Shown piece after piece: positions 1 to 10,906 of a DNA stretch of 64,000 nt; within the stretch, counting starts at the first letter, position 1, and every line of letters starts with the position of its first letter. Under the pieces are notes generated by a model that did not search any database, was not told where the DNA came from, and saw nothing but the letters and a program-made list of their open reading frames with translations. Where the stretch lies: the NCBI RefSeq assembly GCF_024346755.1, contig NZ_AP024861.1:3596001-3660000 (forward strand), given 5' to 3'. The stretch is from Vibrio aerogenes (lineage in GTDB: Bacteria; Pseudomonadota; Gammaproteobacteria; Enterobacterales; Vibrionaceae). The position numbers and the translations under genes were made by a program.

Positions 1-214
<214 letters not shown>

Positions 215-272
215 CTAATCGTTTGATCAGCTCCCCGGTTAAAAATAAATACCCTATGTAAGGGGGGGCGAA

Positions 273-301
273 ATTATAGTCATAATTTGCGCAACAAACA
301 A
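273..301 (-). promoter_or_regulatory. Probable promoter of the rplK (L11) operon
   Basis: On the minus strand a TTGTTT hexamer (301-296), a 17-nt spacer and a perfect TATAAT (278-273) are followed by a G/C-rich stretch (TTCGCCCCCCC). A promoter between nusG and rplK is known in E. coli. The GC-rich discriminator fits growth-rate or stringent control. This is inferred from sequence only. Confidence 0.6.
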
Positions 302-315
302 CCCTGAAAAAGGTT

Positions 316-864
316 CTAACTCAGTTTTTCTACCTGACCAAACTCAAGCTCAACCGGAGTCGCACGGCCAAAGATAGATACTGATACTTTCAGACGACTC
401 TTTTCATAGTCAACTTCTTCCACAGTACCATTGAAGTCAGCAAATGGGCCATCATTTACACGAACAACTTCACCCGCTTCAAACATGGTTTTCGGACGTG
501 GTGCTTCGCTCGCTTTTTCCAAACGATTTAAAATAGCATCTGCTTCTTTGTCTGTGATAGGAGCAGGACGATCTGATGTACCACCAATGAAGCCCATCAC
601 TCGGGGAACGCTACGCACAAGATGCCAGGATTCATCATTCATGATCATCTGCACAAGTACATATCCCGGAAAGAACTTTCTTTCACTCTTGCGTCGCTGG
701 CCTGCTCGCATTTCAACAACTTCTTCAGTAGGAACCAAAACTTCTCCGAAGAAGTCTTCCATTCCATGCATTTTTATATGCTCACGTAATGACTGAGCAA
801 CACGTCCTTCAAACCCGGAAAAGGCTTGAACAACGTACCAGCGTTTTTTAGGAGCTTCACTCAT
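316..864 (-). CDS. nusG: Transcription termination/antitermination factor NusG
   Basis: A 182-aa protein of the usual NusG length. The N-terminal NGN domain begins [21 protein letters not shown]-terminal KOW domain contains [21 protein letters not shown], the signature of the motif. NusG binds RNA polymerase and suppresses pausing; through the KOW domain it contacts either Rho or ribosomal protein S10. It follows secE by 12 nt, so the two are co-transcribed as in E. coli. The start gives the expected [11 protein letters not shown]-terminus. Confidence 0.98.
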   Translation of the reverse strand: MSEAPKKRWYVVQAFSGFEGRVAQSLREHIKMHGMEDFFGEVLVPTEEVVEMRAGQRRKSERKFFPGYVLVQMIMNDESWHLVRSVPRVMGFIGGTSDRPAPITDKEADAILNRLEKASEAPRPKTMFEAGEVVRVNDGPFADFNGTVEEVDYEKSRLKVSVSIFGRATPVELEFGQVEKLS

Positions 865-876
865 GAATTAAACCCT

Positions 877-1260
877 CTATACTCCTGTTGCGAATGCAAC
901 AAGACGAACCATAATACCGTCAATACCCCACAGAGCTAATGCCATAACAACACATACAGCCAATACAATCAGCGTTGTCTGTATGGTCTCTTGACGAGTA
1001 GGCCATACCACTTTGCGCACTTCGATTTTCGCTTCGCGGGCAAACTTAATTGCAATCTGACCTTTAATTGTTGTCGCAGCAACACCCAGTGCAGCCGCGA
1101 TCAAAACGATGACACCCGCAGCCCGGATTACAATGGAGACTGTCTCACCGTAAAATGAGTTACCTACTACTGCAGCAGCCAACAGAACAAGAGCAAGAAA
1201 CCACTTAAACTTATCAACTGCATTGGAGCTCTCAGGAGTTTCAGCATGATTTGCTTTCAT
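877..1260 (-). CDS. secE: Preprotein translocase subunit SecE
   Basis: A 127-aa membrane protein and the small essential subunit of the SecYEG channel. After a hydrophilic N-terminus it has two hydrophobic segments (about residues 20-60) and then the conserved cytoplasmic amphipathic region with EVRKVVWPTRQETIQTT, followed by a last membrane helix. This three-helix layout is typical of gammaproteobacterial SecE. The start at 1260 (MKANHAETPE) is preferred over an upstream in-frame ATG at 1296 because it gives the standard N-terminus and an AGG ribosome-binding site lies just upstream. It is in an operon with nusG. Confidence 0.95.
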   Translation of the reverse strand: MKANHAETPESSNAVDKFKWFLALVLLAAAVVGNSFYGETVSIVIRAAGVIVLIAAALGVAATTIKGQIAIKFAREAKIEVRKVVWPTRQETIQTTLIVLAVCVVMALALWGIDGIMVRLVAFATGV

Positions 1261-1427
1261 AAACCAACCTGTTACTAGTCTTAATATAGACGACAATAAC
1301 CCCGCTAATGCAGGGCAATACGGTTGATATACAACCTAACTGCTATATATCGAACCAGATAAAAACTTTTTCTGTTCAACTTCTCAACGATTGACTAACA
1401 AGTAATCAATATATATCTTCAGTGCAG

Positions 1428-1455
1428 AAAAAGGGCATCAAATGATGCCCTTTTT
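1428..1455 (-). terminator. Rho-independent terminator of tuf (bidirectional shape)
   Basis: Inverted repeat AAAAGGGCATCA / TGATGCCCTTTT with a 2-nt spacer, flanked by A and T tracts, lies 20 nt beyond the tuf stop codon. It separates tuf from secE-nusG. Confidence 0.85.
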
Positions 1456-1475
1456 ACTAGTGTTAAGTCAAATCA

Positions 1476-2660
1476 TTATGCGATGATTTTAGCAACAACA
1501 CCGGCGCCTACTGTACGGCCACCTTCACGAATCGCAAAACGAAGACCTTCGTCCATCGCGATTGGCGCAATCAGCTCAACAATCATCTTGATGTTGTCGC
1601 CTGGCATCACCATTTCTACGCCTTCTGGTAACTCAATCGCACCTGTTACGTCCGTTGTACGGAAGTAGAACTGTGGACGGTAGCCTTTGAAGAATGGTGT
1701 ATGACGACCACCTTCATCTTTTGACAACACGTAAACTTCTGATTCGAATTTTGTGTGCGGCGTGATTGAACCTGGCTTAGCAAGTACCTGACCACGCTCT
1801 ACTTCATCACGCTTAGTACCACGCAGAAGCACGCCAACGTTCTCACCTGCACGACCTTCGTCAAGCAGCTTACGGAACATTTCTACACCAGTACAAGTCG
1901 TCTTAGTCGTCTCTTTGATACCGATGATTTCTACTTCGTCACCAACTGTGATGATGCCTTGCTCTACACGACCTGTTACTACTGTACCACGGCCCTGGAT
2001 TGAGAATACATCTTCGATTGGCAGAATGAAATCCTGATCGATTGCACGCTCTGGCTCTGGGATGTAAGTATCCAAAGCTTCTGCAAGCTCAACAATCTTG
2101 TCTTCCCACTCTTTCTCACCGTTCAGTGCACCCAGTGCTGAACCCTGAATTACTGGCAAGTCATCTCCAGGGAATTCATATTCTGAAAGCAGTTCACGTA
2201 CTTCCATTTCTACCAGCTCAAGCAGCTCTTCATCATCTACCATGTCACATTTGTTCATGAAGACGATGATGTAAGGAATACCTACCTGACGACCCAGCAG
2301 GATGTGCTCACGAGTCTGTGGCATTGGACCATCTGTCGCTGCAACAACCAGGATACCACCATCCATCTGTGCCGCACCTGTGATCATGTTTTTTACATAA
2401 TCCGCGTGTCCAGGACAGTCTACGTGCGCGTAGTGGCGGCTTGGAGTGTCATACTCAACGTGTGAAGTCGCGATTGTGATACCACGCTCACGCTCTTCAG
2501 GCGCGTTATCGATTGATGCGAAATCTTTCGCTTCACCACCATACACTTTGGCAAGTGTTGTACAGATTGCTGCTGTTAGCGTTGTTTTACCGTGGTCAAC
2601 GTGGCCGATAGTACCAACGTTTACGTGCGGTTTCGTACGTTCAAATTTTTCTTTAGACAT
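1476..2660 (-). CDS. tuf: Elongation factor Tu
   Basis: 394 aa, the normal EF-Tu length. The GTPase domain has the P-loop GHVDHGKT (residues 19-26), the switch-II DCPGH motif, and the NKCD guanine-specificity motif. Domains II and III follow, with [12 protein letters not shown] and the C-terminal [11 protein letters not shown]-Tu delivers aminoacyl-tRNA to the ribosome. This copy is the tufB-type locus, downstream of a thrU-tyrU-glyT-thrT tRNA cluster and probably transcribed with it. Many Vibrio carry a second tuf elsewhere, which cannot be seen here. Confidence 0.99.
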   Translation of the reverse strand: MSKEKFERTKPHVNVGTIGHVDHGKTTLTAAICTTLAKVYGGEAKDFASIDNAPEERERGITIATSHVEYDTPSRHYAHVDCPGHADYVKNMITGAAQMDGGILVVAATDGPMPQTREHILLGRQVGIPYIIVFMNKCDMVDDEELLELVEMEVRELLSEYEFPGDDLPVIQGSALGALNGEKEWEDKIVELAEALDTYIPEPERAIDQDFILPIEDVFSIQGRGTVVTGRVEQGIITVGDEVEIIGIKETTKTTCTGVEMFRKLLDEGRAGENVGVLLRGTKRDEVERGQVLAKPGSITPHTKFESEVYVLSKDEGGRHTPFFKGYRPQFYFRTTDVTGAIELPEGVEMVMPGDNIKMIVELIAPIAMDEGLRFAIREGGRTVGAGVVAKIIA

Positions 2661-2759
2661 AATAGTCCCTCTAGGTACGGATTTAAGGTGGCTTTATGAC
2701 CACGCAACCAAAATTATTGGTAATAAAGTATATAACAAAAGGAAATGTTTGCTTAGAGC

Positions 2760-2835
<76 letters not shown>

Positions 2836-2848
2836 ACTCATAATTGAG

Positions 2849-2923
<75 letters not shown>

Positions 2924-2960
2924 ACACGTAGTAACTCTGAGAGCTATTTCCTAAAGAATA

Positions 2961-3045
<85 letters not shown>

Positions 3046-3081
3046 AAATTTTAACTCACTCTATTTTAACAAAAAATAAAG

Positions 3082-3157
<76 letters not shown>

Positions 3158-3170
3158 GTAAGTGGGGCGC

Positions 3171-3220
3171 ATTCTATTGAATGATTTCATCCCTTGCAAG
3201 CCTTTCTGCGAAAAAAAATT
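3171..3220 (-). promoter_or_regulatory. Strong promoter of the tRNA-tuf operon
   Basis: On the minus strand TTGCAA (3199-3194), a 17-nt spacer and TAGAAT (3176-3171) are followed by the GC-rich discriminator GCGCCCC. An A/T tract just upstream of the -35 looks like an UP element. The layout is that of stringently controlled stable-RNA promoters. It lies 14 nt upstream of the first tRNA. Confidence 0.8.
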
Positions 3221-3363
3221 CAAATTTCTTATGTTTTTGCTTATTCGCTGCTTTTTCAGACAATTTCCCCTGCTGTAACCTAATATATTGTCATTGTTTG
3301 TTGCTTTCTCTTTTTTTCTTAGGGTATGTTGCTGTACCTGCCGATTTCAGTCATGGGTATAAT

Positions 3364-4284
3364 ATGAATCCTTACTTATCATTTGATAGATATCAATGGT
3401 CGGAACTTCGCAATTCAGTTCCAATGACACTGTCAGAGAACGATCTTCTTGAATTGCAAGGCATTAATGAACAACTGACCATGAAGGAAGCAGTTGAAAT
3501 TTATTTACCTTTGGCAAGACTACTGAATTTATATGTCGCTTCACGTCAAACAAGAAATACGATTCTAAACCAGTTTTTAGGACGAAAAAGAGTGCCTCCT
3601 TTTGTGATCGGTATTGCCGGGAGCGTTGCAGTCGGGAAAAGCACCACAGCACGTCTGCTGAAAGCACTTCTTTCCCGTTGGGAAAACCACCCTAAAGTTG
3701 AGCTGGTCACAACAGATGGGTTTCTTTATCCGAATGAAGTCCTCCTTGAGAAAGGCATTATGCAGAAAAAAGGGTTTCCGGAATCCTATGATATAAAGAG
3801 CCTTGTGCAATTTGTATCCGATGTAAAATCAGGAAAACCCAACGTTTCAGCGCCGGTATATTCTCATTTGACCTATGACATCACTGAAGAAAAAAAGATT
3901 GTCAATGATCCTGATATTCTGATTCTCGAAGGGCTCAATGTCTTACAAAGCGGGATGGATTATCCCCATGCACCACACCGGGTTTTTATTTCTGATTTTC
4001 TTGATTTTTCAATTTTTGTTGATGCTAACCCAGTGTTTATTGAAAACTGGTACGTCTCAAGGTTTATGAAATTCAGGCATGGAGCCTTCAAAACACCAGG
4101 CTCTTATTTTAGTCACTACACCCGTATTGCCGAAGATGAAGCCACCTCGATAGCAAAAAATATCTGGCATGCGATTAACGGAAAAAATCTACAGGAAAAT
4201 ATTTTACCAACACGGGAAAGAGCACAGCTTATTTTACGTAAAGGAAAAAATCATACGGTGGAACAAATTTTACTGCGTCAATAG
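3364..4284 (+). CDS. coaA: Pantothenate kinase (type I)
   Basis: A 306-aa enzyme that phosphorylates pantothenate with ATP, the first and regulated step of coenzyme A synthesis. The P-loop is GSVAVGKST. Typical blocks are [18 protein letters not shown], and [16 protein letters not shown]. The frame is open upstream to 3181, but the N-terminus [16 protein letters not shown] matches the family start, so the ATG at 3364 is chosen. No strong ribosome-binding site is visible there. The gene is divergent from the tRNA-tuf operon and converges on birA; it ends in a hairpin terminator overlapping the birA 3' end. Confidence 0.97.
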   Translation: MNPYLSFDRYQWSELRNSVPMTLSENDLLELQGINEQLTMKEAVEIYLPLARLLNLYVASRQTRNTILNQFLGRKRVPPFVIGIAGSVAVGKSTTARLLKALLSRWENHPKVELVTTDGFLYPNEVLLEKGIMQKKGFPESYDIKSLVQFVSDVKSGKPNVSAPVYSHLTYDITEEKKIVNDPDILILEGLNVLQSGMDYPHAPHRVFISDFLDFSIFVDANPVFIENWYVSRFMKFRHGAFKTPGSYFSHYTRIAEDEATSIAKNIWHAINGKNLQENILPTRERAQLILRKGKNHTVEQILLRQ

Positions 4285-4317
4285 ATTGAATTGAGATGAA
4301 TTGCCCCCCGTCCAGCG

Positions 4318-4346
4318 ACAGGATGACTAATTGTCATCCTGTTTTT
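4318..4346 (+). terminator. Rho-independent terminator of coaA
   Basis: A 10-bp stem ACAGGATGAC / GTCATCCTGT with a 5-nt loop is followed by TTTTT. The left arm overlaps the final codons of the convergent birA gene. Confidence 0.8.
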
Positions 4347-5304
4347 CATCACTTCTTAACGAAATCTCACCACCAACAAAACTGCGTATACCTTCCTCTG
4401 TCTCCAGTAAGACTGCACCATGTGTATCAATCCCTCTTTCAATACCACGAACCACCTGATCTCCCATCAGTAATTTCACCGGGCGGTTAATAAAATTATC
4501 CATGCTATTCCATGCGTCAATGAAACCTGCAATCCCTGTTTCTTCATAACCTCTCAATATATCCGTCCAGGAACGAATTAAAGCAACTGCCAGCTCATTA
4601 CGATCAATCAAATGCTCCCCCATTACCTGAGAAAGGGTCGTCCATGGCTGGTCAATCGTAATATCCTCCTGCCGCATAAACAGATTCATGCCCATGCCTA
4701 TAATTAAATGCGCTGCGTCACCCGCCTGGCCGGAAACTTCAACAAGAATACCTGCCAGCTTTTTATCCTGATAATAAAGATCATTCGGCCACTTAAGCTT
4801 TACATCATCAACACCAAGCGCTTTCAGGGCCTCAATCACGGCGATACCAACAACCAGACTCAGCCCCATTGCGGCAGCCATACCGGCTTCCAGCTTCCAG
4901 TACATTGAAAAATAGAGATTAGCTCCAAAAGGTGAGTTCCATTGTCTTCCTCTTCGCCCGCGCCCCTTTGACTGATATTCAGCAAGACAGACAGCACCAG
5001 ATTCAAGGTCTCCGGCCCGTTCGACTAAATACTGATTTGTCGAGTCAATAATAGGATGAAGTGTGACAGGATTAGACACATGCTGTTGAATTAAATGTTC
5101 ATCCAAAAGCTGCATTGGTTGGGCAAGCTGATAACCTTTTCCCTGAACACGAAAAACATCAACACCCCAGTCCTGTATGCCTTTGATGTGTTTGCTAACC
5201 GCGGCTCTTGAGACACCCAGCTGCTCTCCCAGATATTCGCCGGAATAAAATTGCCCATCAGATAATAGCGACAAAATTTTTAATTTGGCCTGATGTGTCT
5301 TCAT
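4327..5304 (-). CDS. birA: Biotin-protein ligase / biotin operon repressor BirA
   Basis: A 325-aa bifunctional protein. The N-terminal winged helix (about residues 5-60, LGVSRAAVSKHI) binds the bio operator. The central catalytic domain contains the biotinyl-AMP loop GRGRRGRQW (about 114-122) and KWPNDLYY. A small C-terminal SH3-like domain follows. It attaches biotin to AccB, which is encoded in this same window at 27401. The start at 5304 overlaps the murB stop as ATGA and has an AAGGA ribosome-binding site 9 nt upstream. An in-frame ATG at 5313 touches that site and is less likely. Confidence 0.96.
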   Translation of the reverse strand: MKTHQAKLKILSLLSDGQFYSGEYLGEQLGVSRAAVSKHIKGIQDWGVDVFRVQGKGYQLAQPMQLLDEHLIQQHVSNPVTLHPIIDSTNQYLVERAGDLESGAVCLAEYQSKGRGRRGRQWNSPFGANLYFSMYWKLEAGMAAAMGLSLVVGIAVIEALKALGVDDVKLKWPNDLYYQDKKLAGILVEVSGQAGDAAHLIIGMGMNLFMRQEDITIDQPWTTLSQVMGEHLIDRNELAVALIRSWTDILRGYEETGIAGFIDAWNSMDNFINRPVKLLMGDQVVRGIERGIDTHGAVLLETEEGIRSFVGGEISLRSDEKQDDN

Positions 5305-6350
5305 CCGGAACATTCCTTTTTAATCAAATCACTTAAATAAACTTCTCCCGTCGCACCAATAAAACGCACTTCATGCTCAAGTGAAACACCATATGTTTCA
5401 AATACCCGGGAATAAACATGGGCAGCTAACCGGATAACATCTTCCGCAGTTGCATTATCATCATTCACCAAAACAAGCGCCTGATTTGGGTGTACCTGCG
5501 CTCCGCCAATCTTCATACCTTTCAGGCCACATTGTTCAATCAGCCAACCCGCCGCCAGCTTCACACCCTGTTCCTGAGGATAACTTACAATATCGGGAAA
5601 ACGTTGTTTAATCAGTTCAAAATCCTCATGTGAAATCACCGGATTTTTGAAGAAACTCCCGGCATTACCGCTCACCTCCGGGTCCGGTAATTTTTCCTGA
5701 CGAATATGACAAACATGTTCAAAAACCGCTTCAGCCCCGGCATCTTCAGGAAGCTGGCGCAAAGCACCATAATGCAGTGCAGGCGCTCTGTTTTTCACGA
5801 CAACCAATCCGATAGCAACCACAACAGCCTTTTGATACAAATGATGTTTAAAAACTGAATCTCTGTAACCAAAACAGCATTCATTTTTACTGAGGCGGTG
5901 AACGGTCAGGCTTTCCAGACAGAGGTAATCAACATATTCACAGATATCTTTGAATTCAATGCCATAAGCACCAATATTTTGGATCGGTGCACTACCTGCG
6001 CAACCCGGAATCATGGCAAGGTTTTCAAGTCCGGCTATATTTTGTCTGACGGTATTTTCCACCAAATCAGGCCAGTCTTCTCCGGCGCTGACGTGTAAAT
6101 GATAGGTCGCACTATTTTCAGAAATTGTAATTCCTTTCAGACAATTGATGATGACAACCCCATCAAAGAAAGTAGTAAACAGTACATTACTTCCCTGCCC
6201 CAGAACCATTTTAGGCAGATTTTTCCACTCAGGCCGGCGATAAACATCAACCAGCTCATCAACAGAACTCACCTCGACCAAAAACCGACAACATTGCGCA
6301 ATACCAAAAGTATGGTAAGCACGCAGGCTGGCATTCGAATGTATTTGCAT
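5301..6350 (-). CDS. murB: UDP-N-acetylenolpyruvoylglucosamine reductase MurB
   Basis: A 349-aa FAD-dependent cytoplasmic enzyme that reduces UDP-GlcNAc-enolpyruvate to UDP-MurNAc in peptidoglycan synthesis. The FAD-binding part has LGQGSNVLF and PGCAGSAPIQNIGAYG. The catalytic residues of type I MurB are visible: the Arg of GYRDS, the Ser of GNAGSFFKNP, and the Glu of EHEVRFIG near the C-terminus. It is translationally coupled to birA, as in E. coli. Confidence 0.97.
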   Translation of the reverse strand: MQIHSNASLRAYHTFGIAQCCRFLVEVSSVDELVDVYRRPEWKNLPKMVLGQGSNVLFTTFFDGVVIINCLKGITISENSATYHLHVSAGEDWPDLVENTVRQNIAGLENLAMIPGCAGSAPIQNIGAYGIEFKDICEYVDYLCLESLTVHRLSKNECCFGYRDSVFKHHLYQKAVVVAIGLVVVKNRAPALHYGALRQLPEDAGAEAVFEHVCHIRQEKLPDPEVSGNAGSFFKNPVISHEDFELIKQRFPDIVSYPQEQGVKLAAGWLIEQCGLKGMKIGGAQVHPNQALVLVNDDNATAEDVIRLAAHVYSRVFETYGVSLEHEVRFIGATGEVYLSDLIKKECSG

Positions 6351-6408
6351 GTTTTTCTATCAATCCGGTAAACTAAAATCTATTTAAAATCTGCTCAAAC
6401 CGATTCTC

Positions 6409-6849
6409 ATGAATCAATTATTATTCGAACAACTTGATCCTATTAAGATACCACTCATTCAACGTTTTTATAAACAACACTATCCGTCCGGAAAAGCAAA
6501 AAAAGATGAGCAAGTGATTATAGCCAAAGATAATCAGCATCAAATTTGTGCAGCGGTACGATTCAGACACATATCGAACTACCAGTTATTAACCGGTATG
6601 ACAGTGGCAACAGAAAAGAGGCAGCAAGGCATAGGTCATCAGTTACTGACTTTTTGTGAACAACGGATCCTCCATGAGCAAGTCTATTGCTTTGCATTGG
6701 CACATTTAAAAGATTTTTACACGACTCATCACTTCAGATATCAAGAACCAGATACTTTGCCTGAAGCTATTCGAACGCTCTATTTTCGGTATACCCGTCA
6801 GGGAAAAGTCCTTATCCCTATGAGATACATCACCCCGGGTCCCCGATAA
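6409..6849 (+). CDS. GNAT family N-acetyltransferase
   Basis: A 146-aa protein with the GNAT acetyl-CoA binding motif A: TGMTVATEKRQQGIGHQLLTFCEQ (about residues 64-87), including the RQQGIG pyrophosphate loop. A motif-B-like segment, ALAHLKDFYTTHHFRYQE, follows. The substrate is unknown. It is divergent from murB with only 58 bp between the starts, so the two promoters share a small region. The family assignment is firm but the function is not. Confidence 0.8.
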   Translation: MNQLLFEQLDPIKIPLIQRFYKQHYPSGKAKKDEQVIIAKDNQHQICAAVRFRHISNYQLLTGMTVATEKRQQGIGHQLLTFCEQRILHEQVYCFALAHLKDFYTTHHFRYQEPDTLPEAIRTLYFRYTRQGKVLIPMRYITPGPR

Positions 6850-7077
6850 TTCGCCAGCGCTCCAGAGAAAGACAGCCGGAAAGAAAAAGTTTGATTCATT
6901 TCTGGCTTCAATAATCTTTTTCAGGGTAGAATTTCGCGTTTAGTCTGACAAAGCGAACCGAAAAGTTGATCTGATGTCATATGTTTACAACCCAAAACAA
7001 GTTATAGCTATGCGTTCAGAGAATTTGGTAGTATTAATGCTTTGCAATTTTGCGTCTATTGGGGTAACTCGCTAACG

Positions 7078-8418
7078 ATGATCGCTCGTAGAAATTTATT
7101 CGAACAATTGCCAACAATTGCAATAGAACCAGAAGACTTCCAGGTTTTATTCTCTGCAGAGCAATTCAGGCAATATCTGGTTCAAGCGATTCGTCAGGCC
7201 ACTCATCGCATCTACATTGTTGCGCTTTATCTTGAGGCTGACGAAGCTGGCAAAGAAATCCTGACCGAACTTTATGCAGCTAAACAACGAAATCCAGACC
7301 TTGATATCAATGTCTGTGTTGACTGGCACAGAGCACAAAGAGGACTCATTGGCGCCGAAAGCTCAGCTGGAAACGCAGCGATGTATGAGTCTTTCGCTTT
7401 GTCCAGTGAACACCAGATTCCCGTATATGGTATACCAGTGCGGGGAAAAGAAGTCCTTGGTGTACTTCACCTGAAAGGATTTATTATCGATGATGAAGTG
7501 ATATACAGTGGTGCCAGCCTGAATAATGTATATCTTCAATATCAGAATCGTTACCGTTTTGACCGCTATCATGTCATTCAAAGTAAAGCATTGGCTGACT
7601 CCATGGCTGGTTTTATTCACTGTCAGATGCTTTCTCATCCTGCGGTCAATAATCTGGCAACACCTTCCCGCCCGGTCACCAAGGAACTCAAGCCCGTCAT
7701 ACGACAATTCAGAAACTGTTTATCTCAGGCTAAATATCCATTTCAGCATCAGGAAATATCGCCAGGCCATGTTGGTATTACGCCACTCGTGGGCGTTGGA
7801 AAGAAAAGTAATCATCTGAATTTGCATATCAATCACATGATCTCGCGGGCTCAAAAAGAGATTTTCATTTGCACGCCATATTTTAACTTTCCCAAACGAA
7901 TCGAAGTTCAGGTAAAGCGTGCGCTGAAGCGTGGCGTCAAAGTCAACATCATTGTCGGCGACAAAACCGCAAATGATTTTTATATCCGGCCTGAAGATAC
8001 ATTTAAAACAATAGGTGGCTTACCCTATTTATATGAATTGAACCTTCGCCGTTTTGCTAAAGCTAATGAAGACAAAATAGCCAGTCGCCAGCTTTCAATT
8101 CATGTATGGAAGCATGACGACAATAGTTTTCATTTGAAAGGGATCTGGGTTGACCGACAGTACATGTTAATTACAGGTAATAACCTCAATCCCCGTGCAT
8201 GGCGGCTTGATCTGGAAAATGGCCTCCTGATCCAGGACCAATACGGTCACCTGACCAGTAAATTTGAGCAGGAATTCGAAAATATTCTCCAACATACCCA
8301 GCTTATCTGTACCTATAAGCAAATTGATGCTCTCGATACGTACCCCCCCAAAGTTCAACGACTGATTAAACGTATTTTACGGGTAAAAGCAGACAGGATT
8401 TTAAAACATATTCTTTGA
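7078..8418 (+). CDS. pssA: CDP-diacylglycerol--serine O-phosphatidyltransferase
   Basis: A 446-aa enzyme of the phospholipase D superfamily, type I PssA, close to the E. coli length of 451. It makes phosphatidylserine, the precursor of phosphatidylethanolamine, from CDP-diacylglycerol and serine at the membrane surface. Two HKD motifs are visible: HLKGFIIDD in the first half and HLKGIWVD in the second, each followed by the conserved Asn/Ser block (SGASLNN; TGNNLNPRAW). The ATG at 7078 (MIARRNLFEQLP) is chosen over an upstream ATG at 7042 because it gives the family N-terminus. Confidence 0.95.
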   Translation: MIARRNLFEQLPTIAIEPEDFQVLFSAEQFRQYLVQAIRQATHRIYIVALYLEADEAGKEILTELYAAKQRNPDLDINVCVDWHRAQRGLIGAESSAGNAAMYESFALSSEHQIPVYGIPVRGKEVLGVLHLKGFIIDDEVIYSGASLNNVYLQYQNRYRFDRYHVIQSKALADSMAGFIHCQMLSHPAVNNLATPSRPVTKELKPVIRQFRNCLSQAKYPFQHQEISPGHVGITPLVGVGKKSNHLNLHINHMISRAQKEIFICTPYFNFPKRIEVQVKRALKRGVKVNIIVGDKTANDFYIRPEDTFKTIGGLPYLYELNLRRFAKANEDKIASRQLSIHVWKHDDNSFHLKGIWVDRQYMLITGNNLNPRAWRLDLENGLLIQDQYGHLTSKFEQEFENILQHTQLICTYKQIDALDTYPPKVQRLIKRILRVKADRILKHIL

Positions 8419-8427
8419 TCAGTTCCA

Positions 8428-8469
8428 AATGACAGCGGGCCACTTCAATGTGGCCCGCTGTCATTTTTT
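8428..8469 (+). terminator. Strong terminator between pssA and fre
   Basis: A 15-bp perfect stem (ATGACAGCGGGCCAC / GTGGCCCGCTGTCAT) with loop TTCAAT is followed by TTTTTT. It separates the convergent pssA and fre genes. Confidence 0.92.
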
Positions 8470-8482
8470 CCTGATTTAGTGC

Positions 8483-9196
8483 TCAGATAAAGCTATAAGC
8501 ATCACCATAAATATGATCGCTGCGGGCATGCTTATTCAAGGTAAACTGTTCCCGGGCAAAGCCTGCCATTTCAAACCTGCCAGCAATATAAATATCCACA
8601 TCAGCAAGCGAATCAAAATCTTCTGCAACCGCCTGAATCACATTGCCGGTTTTACCCTGCCAGTTACTCTCAGCTGTTTCAATGACAGGGATAAACTGAA
8701 CATTTGTGTTCTGCTCATCAATTTGATTGAGCTCATCAATCGCGTAGAGTTGATGACTATCCTTCGCTCCCCAGTAAAGATATATATTTCGGCTGACTGA
8801 CTGGCTCAGACAATGGTCCAGAATCGAGCGTACATAGCTAAAGCCGGTTCCTCCGGCAATCAGTAAAAGGTCCCGTTCTGAAGTTTCCCGTAACCACGCA
8901 TCACCATGAGGTACATCAATACTGATATCCTGATTGTCTTTCATTGCAGCTTTCATCATTTCAACGACTTCAAACGCATATGCATTATGCTCAGCAGCTC
9001 CGATATGCAATTCCAGCTCGCCTTCATGCCGGCAAGGACTGCTTGCAATAGAAAACGGACGTTTATCCTGCTCTCCCATGACAACCATTAAGTATTGTCC
9101 GGGTTTAAATGAAACAGGCTTCGACGGCTGTAATAATATTTTATAGGTATTGCTGGCTAAAGGCTGAATCGACTTAACTTTACTTTGAATTATCAT
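8483..9196 (-). CDS. fre: NAD(P)H-flavin reductase
   Basis: A 237-aa soluble flavin reductase of the Fre/LuxG family, which passes electrons from NAD(P)H to free flavins. The flavin-binding motif [11 protein letters not shown], the nucleotide-binding motif [15 protein letters not shown], and the C-terminal YIAGRFEMA are present. It is next to ubiD, as in E. coli, where fre (ubiB in old literature) lies beside ubiD. The start at 9196 has an AGAGGAAG ribosome-binding site. An in-frame ATG at 9241 lacks one and would add 15 unusual residues. Confidence 0.95.
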   Translation of the reverse strand: MIIQSKVKSIQPLASNTYKILLQPSKPVSFKPGQYLMVVMGEQDKRPFSIASSPCRHEGELELHIGAAEHNAYAFEVVEMMKAAMKDNQDISIDVPHGDAWLRETSERDLLLIAGGTGFSYVRSILDHCLSQSVSRNIYLYWGAKDSHQLYAIDELNQIDEQNTNVQFIPVIETAESNWQGKTGNVIQAVAEDFDSLADVDIYIAGRFEMAGFAREQFTLNKHARSDHIYGDAYSFI

Positions 9197-9296
9197 AAAC
9201 TTCCTCTGAATTACCCATACCGGATAACTATCAAACTGCAATGAATGCTCTGCTTTACCTCAATATTCATCACACAAACAAATAAAAAATAATTAC

Positions 9297-10763
9297 TTAC
9301 ATAATTCCCAGCTCATCCCACATTTGATCGACTCTGGCAACAACATCGGCATCTTTCTGAATTTGTCTGCCCCATTCCCGCTCTGTTTCCCCAGGCCATT
9401 TATTCGTTGCATCCATTCCCATTTTAGAACCCAATCCAACTTTTGGAGAAGCAAAATCAAGTGAGTCGATCGGTGTATTCTCAATCAAAACCGTATCACG
9501 GGCCGGATCCATTCTTGTTGTAATCGCCCAGATGACATCCTTCCAGTCTCTCGCATTGACGTCCTCATCACAAACAACAACAAATTTGGTATACATAAAT
9601 TGCCGTAAAAAAGACCAAACGCCCATCATGACCCGCTTGGCATGACCTGGATATTGTTTCTTCATCGTCACAATCGCCATTCGGTAGGAACATCCTTCCG
9701 GCGGTAAATAGAAGTCAGTAATCTCCGGAAACTGTTTTTGTAATATCGGAACAAAAACCTCATTCAACGCTTCGCCTAAAACGGCAGGTTCATCTGGTGG
9801 ACGCCCGGTATAGGTACTGTGATAGAGAGGATCTCTGCGCATTGTCATATGAGTAACAGTAAAGACATGATGACGCTCAACCTCATTAAAATATCCGGTA
9901 TGATCGCCATAAGGACCTTCATCCGCATATTCTTCCGGATCAATATATCCTTCGAGAACAATCTCGGCGCTTGCCGGTATTTCCAAATCGTTACTGACAG
10001 ACTTGACCACTTCTGACTTGCTGCCCCGCAATAAGCCAGCAAAAGCATATTCTGACAACGTGTCCGGTACTGGCGTTACAGCACCTAAAAGCGTGGCAGG
10101 ATCTGCGCCAAAAGCAACAGAGACAGGAAATGGTTCTCCCGGATGCGCTTCACGCCAGTCAAAAAAGTCTGTCGCGCCTCCCCGGTGAGAAAACCAACGC
10201 ATAATGATTTTATTTTTAGCTATCTTTTGCTGTCGGTAAATACCCAGATTCTGACGTTTTTTTACCGGCCCCCGGGTCACAGTAAGTCCCCATGTCATTA
10301 GCGGTGCCACATCACCAGGCCAGCAGGTCATCACCGGAATCTTATCCAGATCCACCTCATCACCTTGCCAGATAATTTCCTGGCAGGGTGCCTTTTTCAA
10401 CCGCTTCACCGGCATATTCAGGACTTGTTTAAAAACCGGAAGTTTATTTAAAGCATCTTTAAACCCCTTCGGCGGTTCAGGCTCTTTCAGATAAGCTAAT
10501 AGTTGTCCGACTTCCCGAAGTTCCTGAACATTTTCACGCCCCATCCCCATCGCGACACGTTCAGGCGTACCAAATAAATTAGCCAGTACAGGCATGTCAT
10601 AACCAATCGGGTTTTCAAATAAAAGCGCGGGACCAGCAGCGCGCAAAGTCCTGTCACATATTTCTGTCATCTCGAATTTGGGATCAACCGGGTGCTGAAT
10701 ACGCTTTAACTGATCAATACTTTCAAGATATATAATAAAATCGCGTAAATCCTTAAAAATCAT
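9297..10763 (-). CDS. ubiD: 4-hydroxy-3-polyprenylbenzoate decarboxylase UbiD
   Basis: A 488-aa prenylated-FMN-dependent decarboxylase that removes the carboxyl group of polyprenyl-4-hydroxybenzoate in ubiquinone synthesis. The diagnostic [11 protein letters not shown] block, which holds the catalytic Glu, is visible, along with the NLGIYRQQ and HRGGATDF cofactor-binding segments. Length agrees with E. coli UbiD (497). The start at 10763 gives the family N-terminus [10 protein letters not shown]. The frame stays open upstream to 10874 but that part is not conserved-looking. Confidence 0.96.
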   Translation of the reverse strand: MIFKDLRDFIIYLESIDQLKRIQHPVDPKFEMTEICDRTLRAAGPALLFENPIGYDMPVLANLFGTPERVAMGMGRENVQELREVGQLLAYLKEPEPPKGFKDALNKLPVFKQVLNMPVKRLKKAPCQEIIWQGDEVDLDKIPVMTCWPGDVAPLMTWGLTVTRGPVKKRQNLGIYRQQKIAKNKIIMRWFSHRGGATDFFDWREAHPGEPFPVSVAFGADPATLLGAVTPVPDTLSEYAFAGLLRGSKSEVVKSVSNDLEIPASAEIVLEGYIDPEEYADEGPYGDHTGYFNEVERHHVFTVTHMTMRRDPLYHSTYTGRPPDEPAVLGEALNEVFVPILQKQFPEITDFYLPPEGCSYRMAIVTMKKQYPGHAKRVMMGVWSFLRQFMYTKFVVVCDEDVNARDWKDVIWAITTRMDPARDTVLIENTPIDSLDFASPKVGLGSKMGMDATNKWPGETEREWGRQIQKDADVVARVDQMWDELGIM

Positions 10764-10906
10764 AAGGCATCTAGATCTGGAAAATGTAGGGTGCAGTATA
10801 ACAAAAAGAATACAACTCTGACTGATATTTCTAACATAGCAAATCACTGAAATATGCCCAAAGAAGTCTGACAAACAGCTCAGCGATATAGTGATTTATG
10901 GATCAC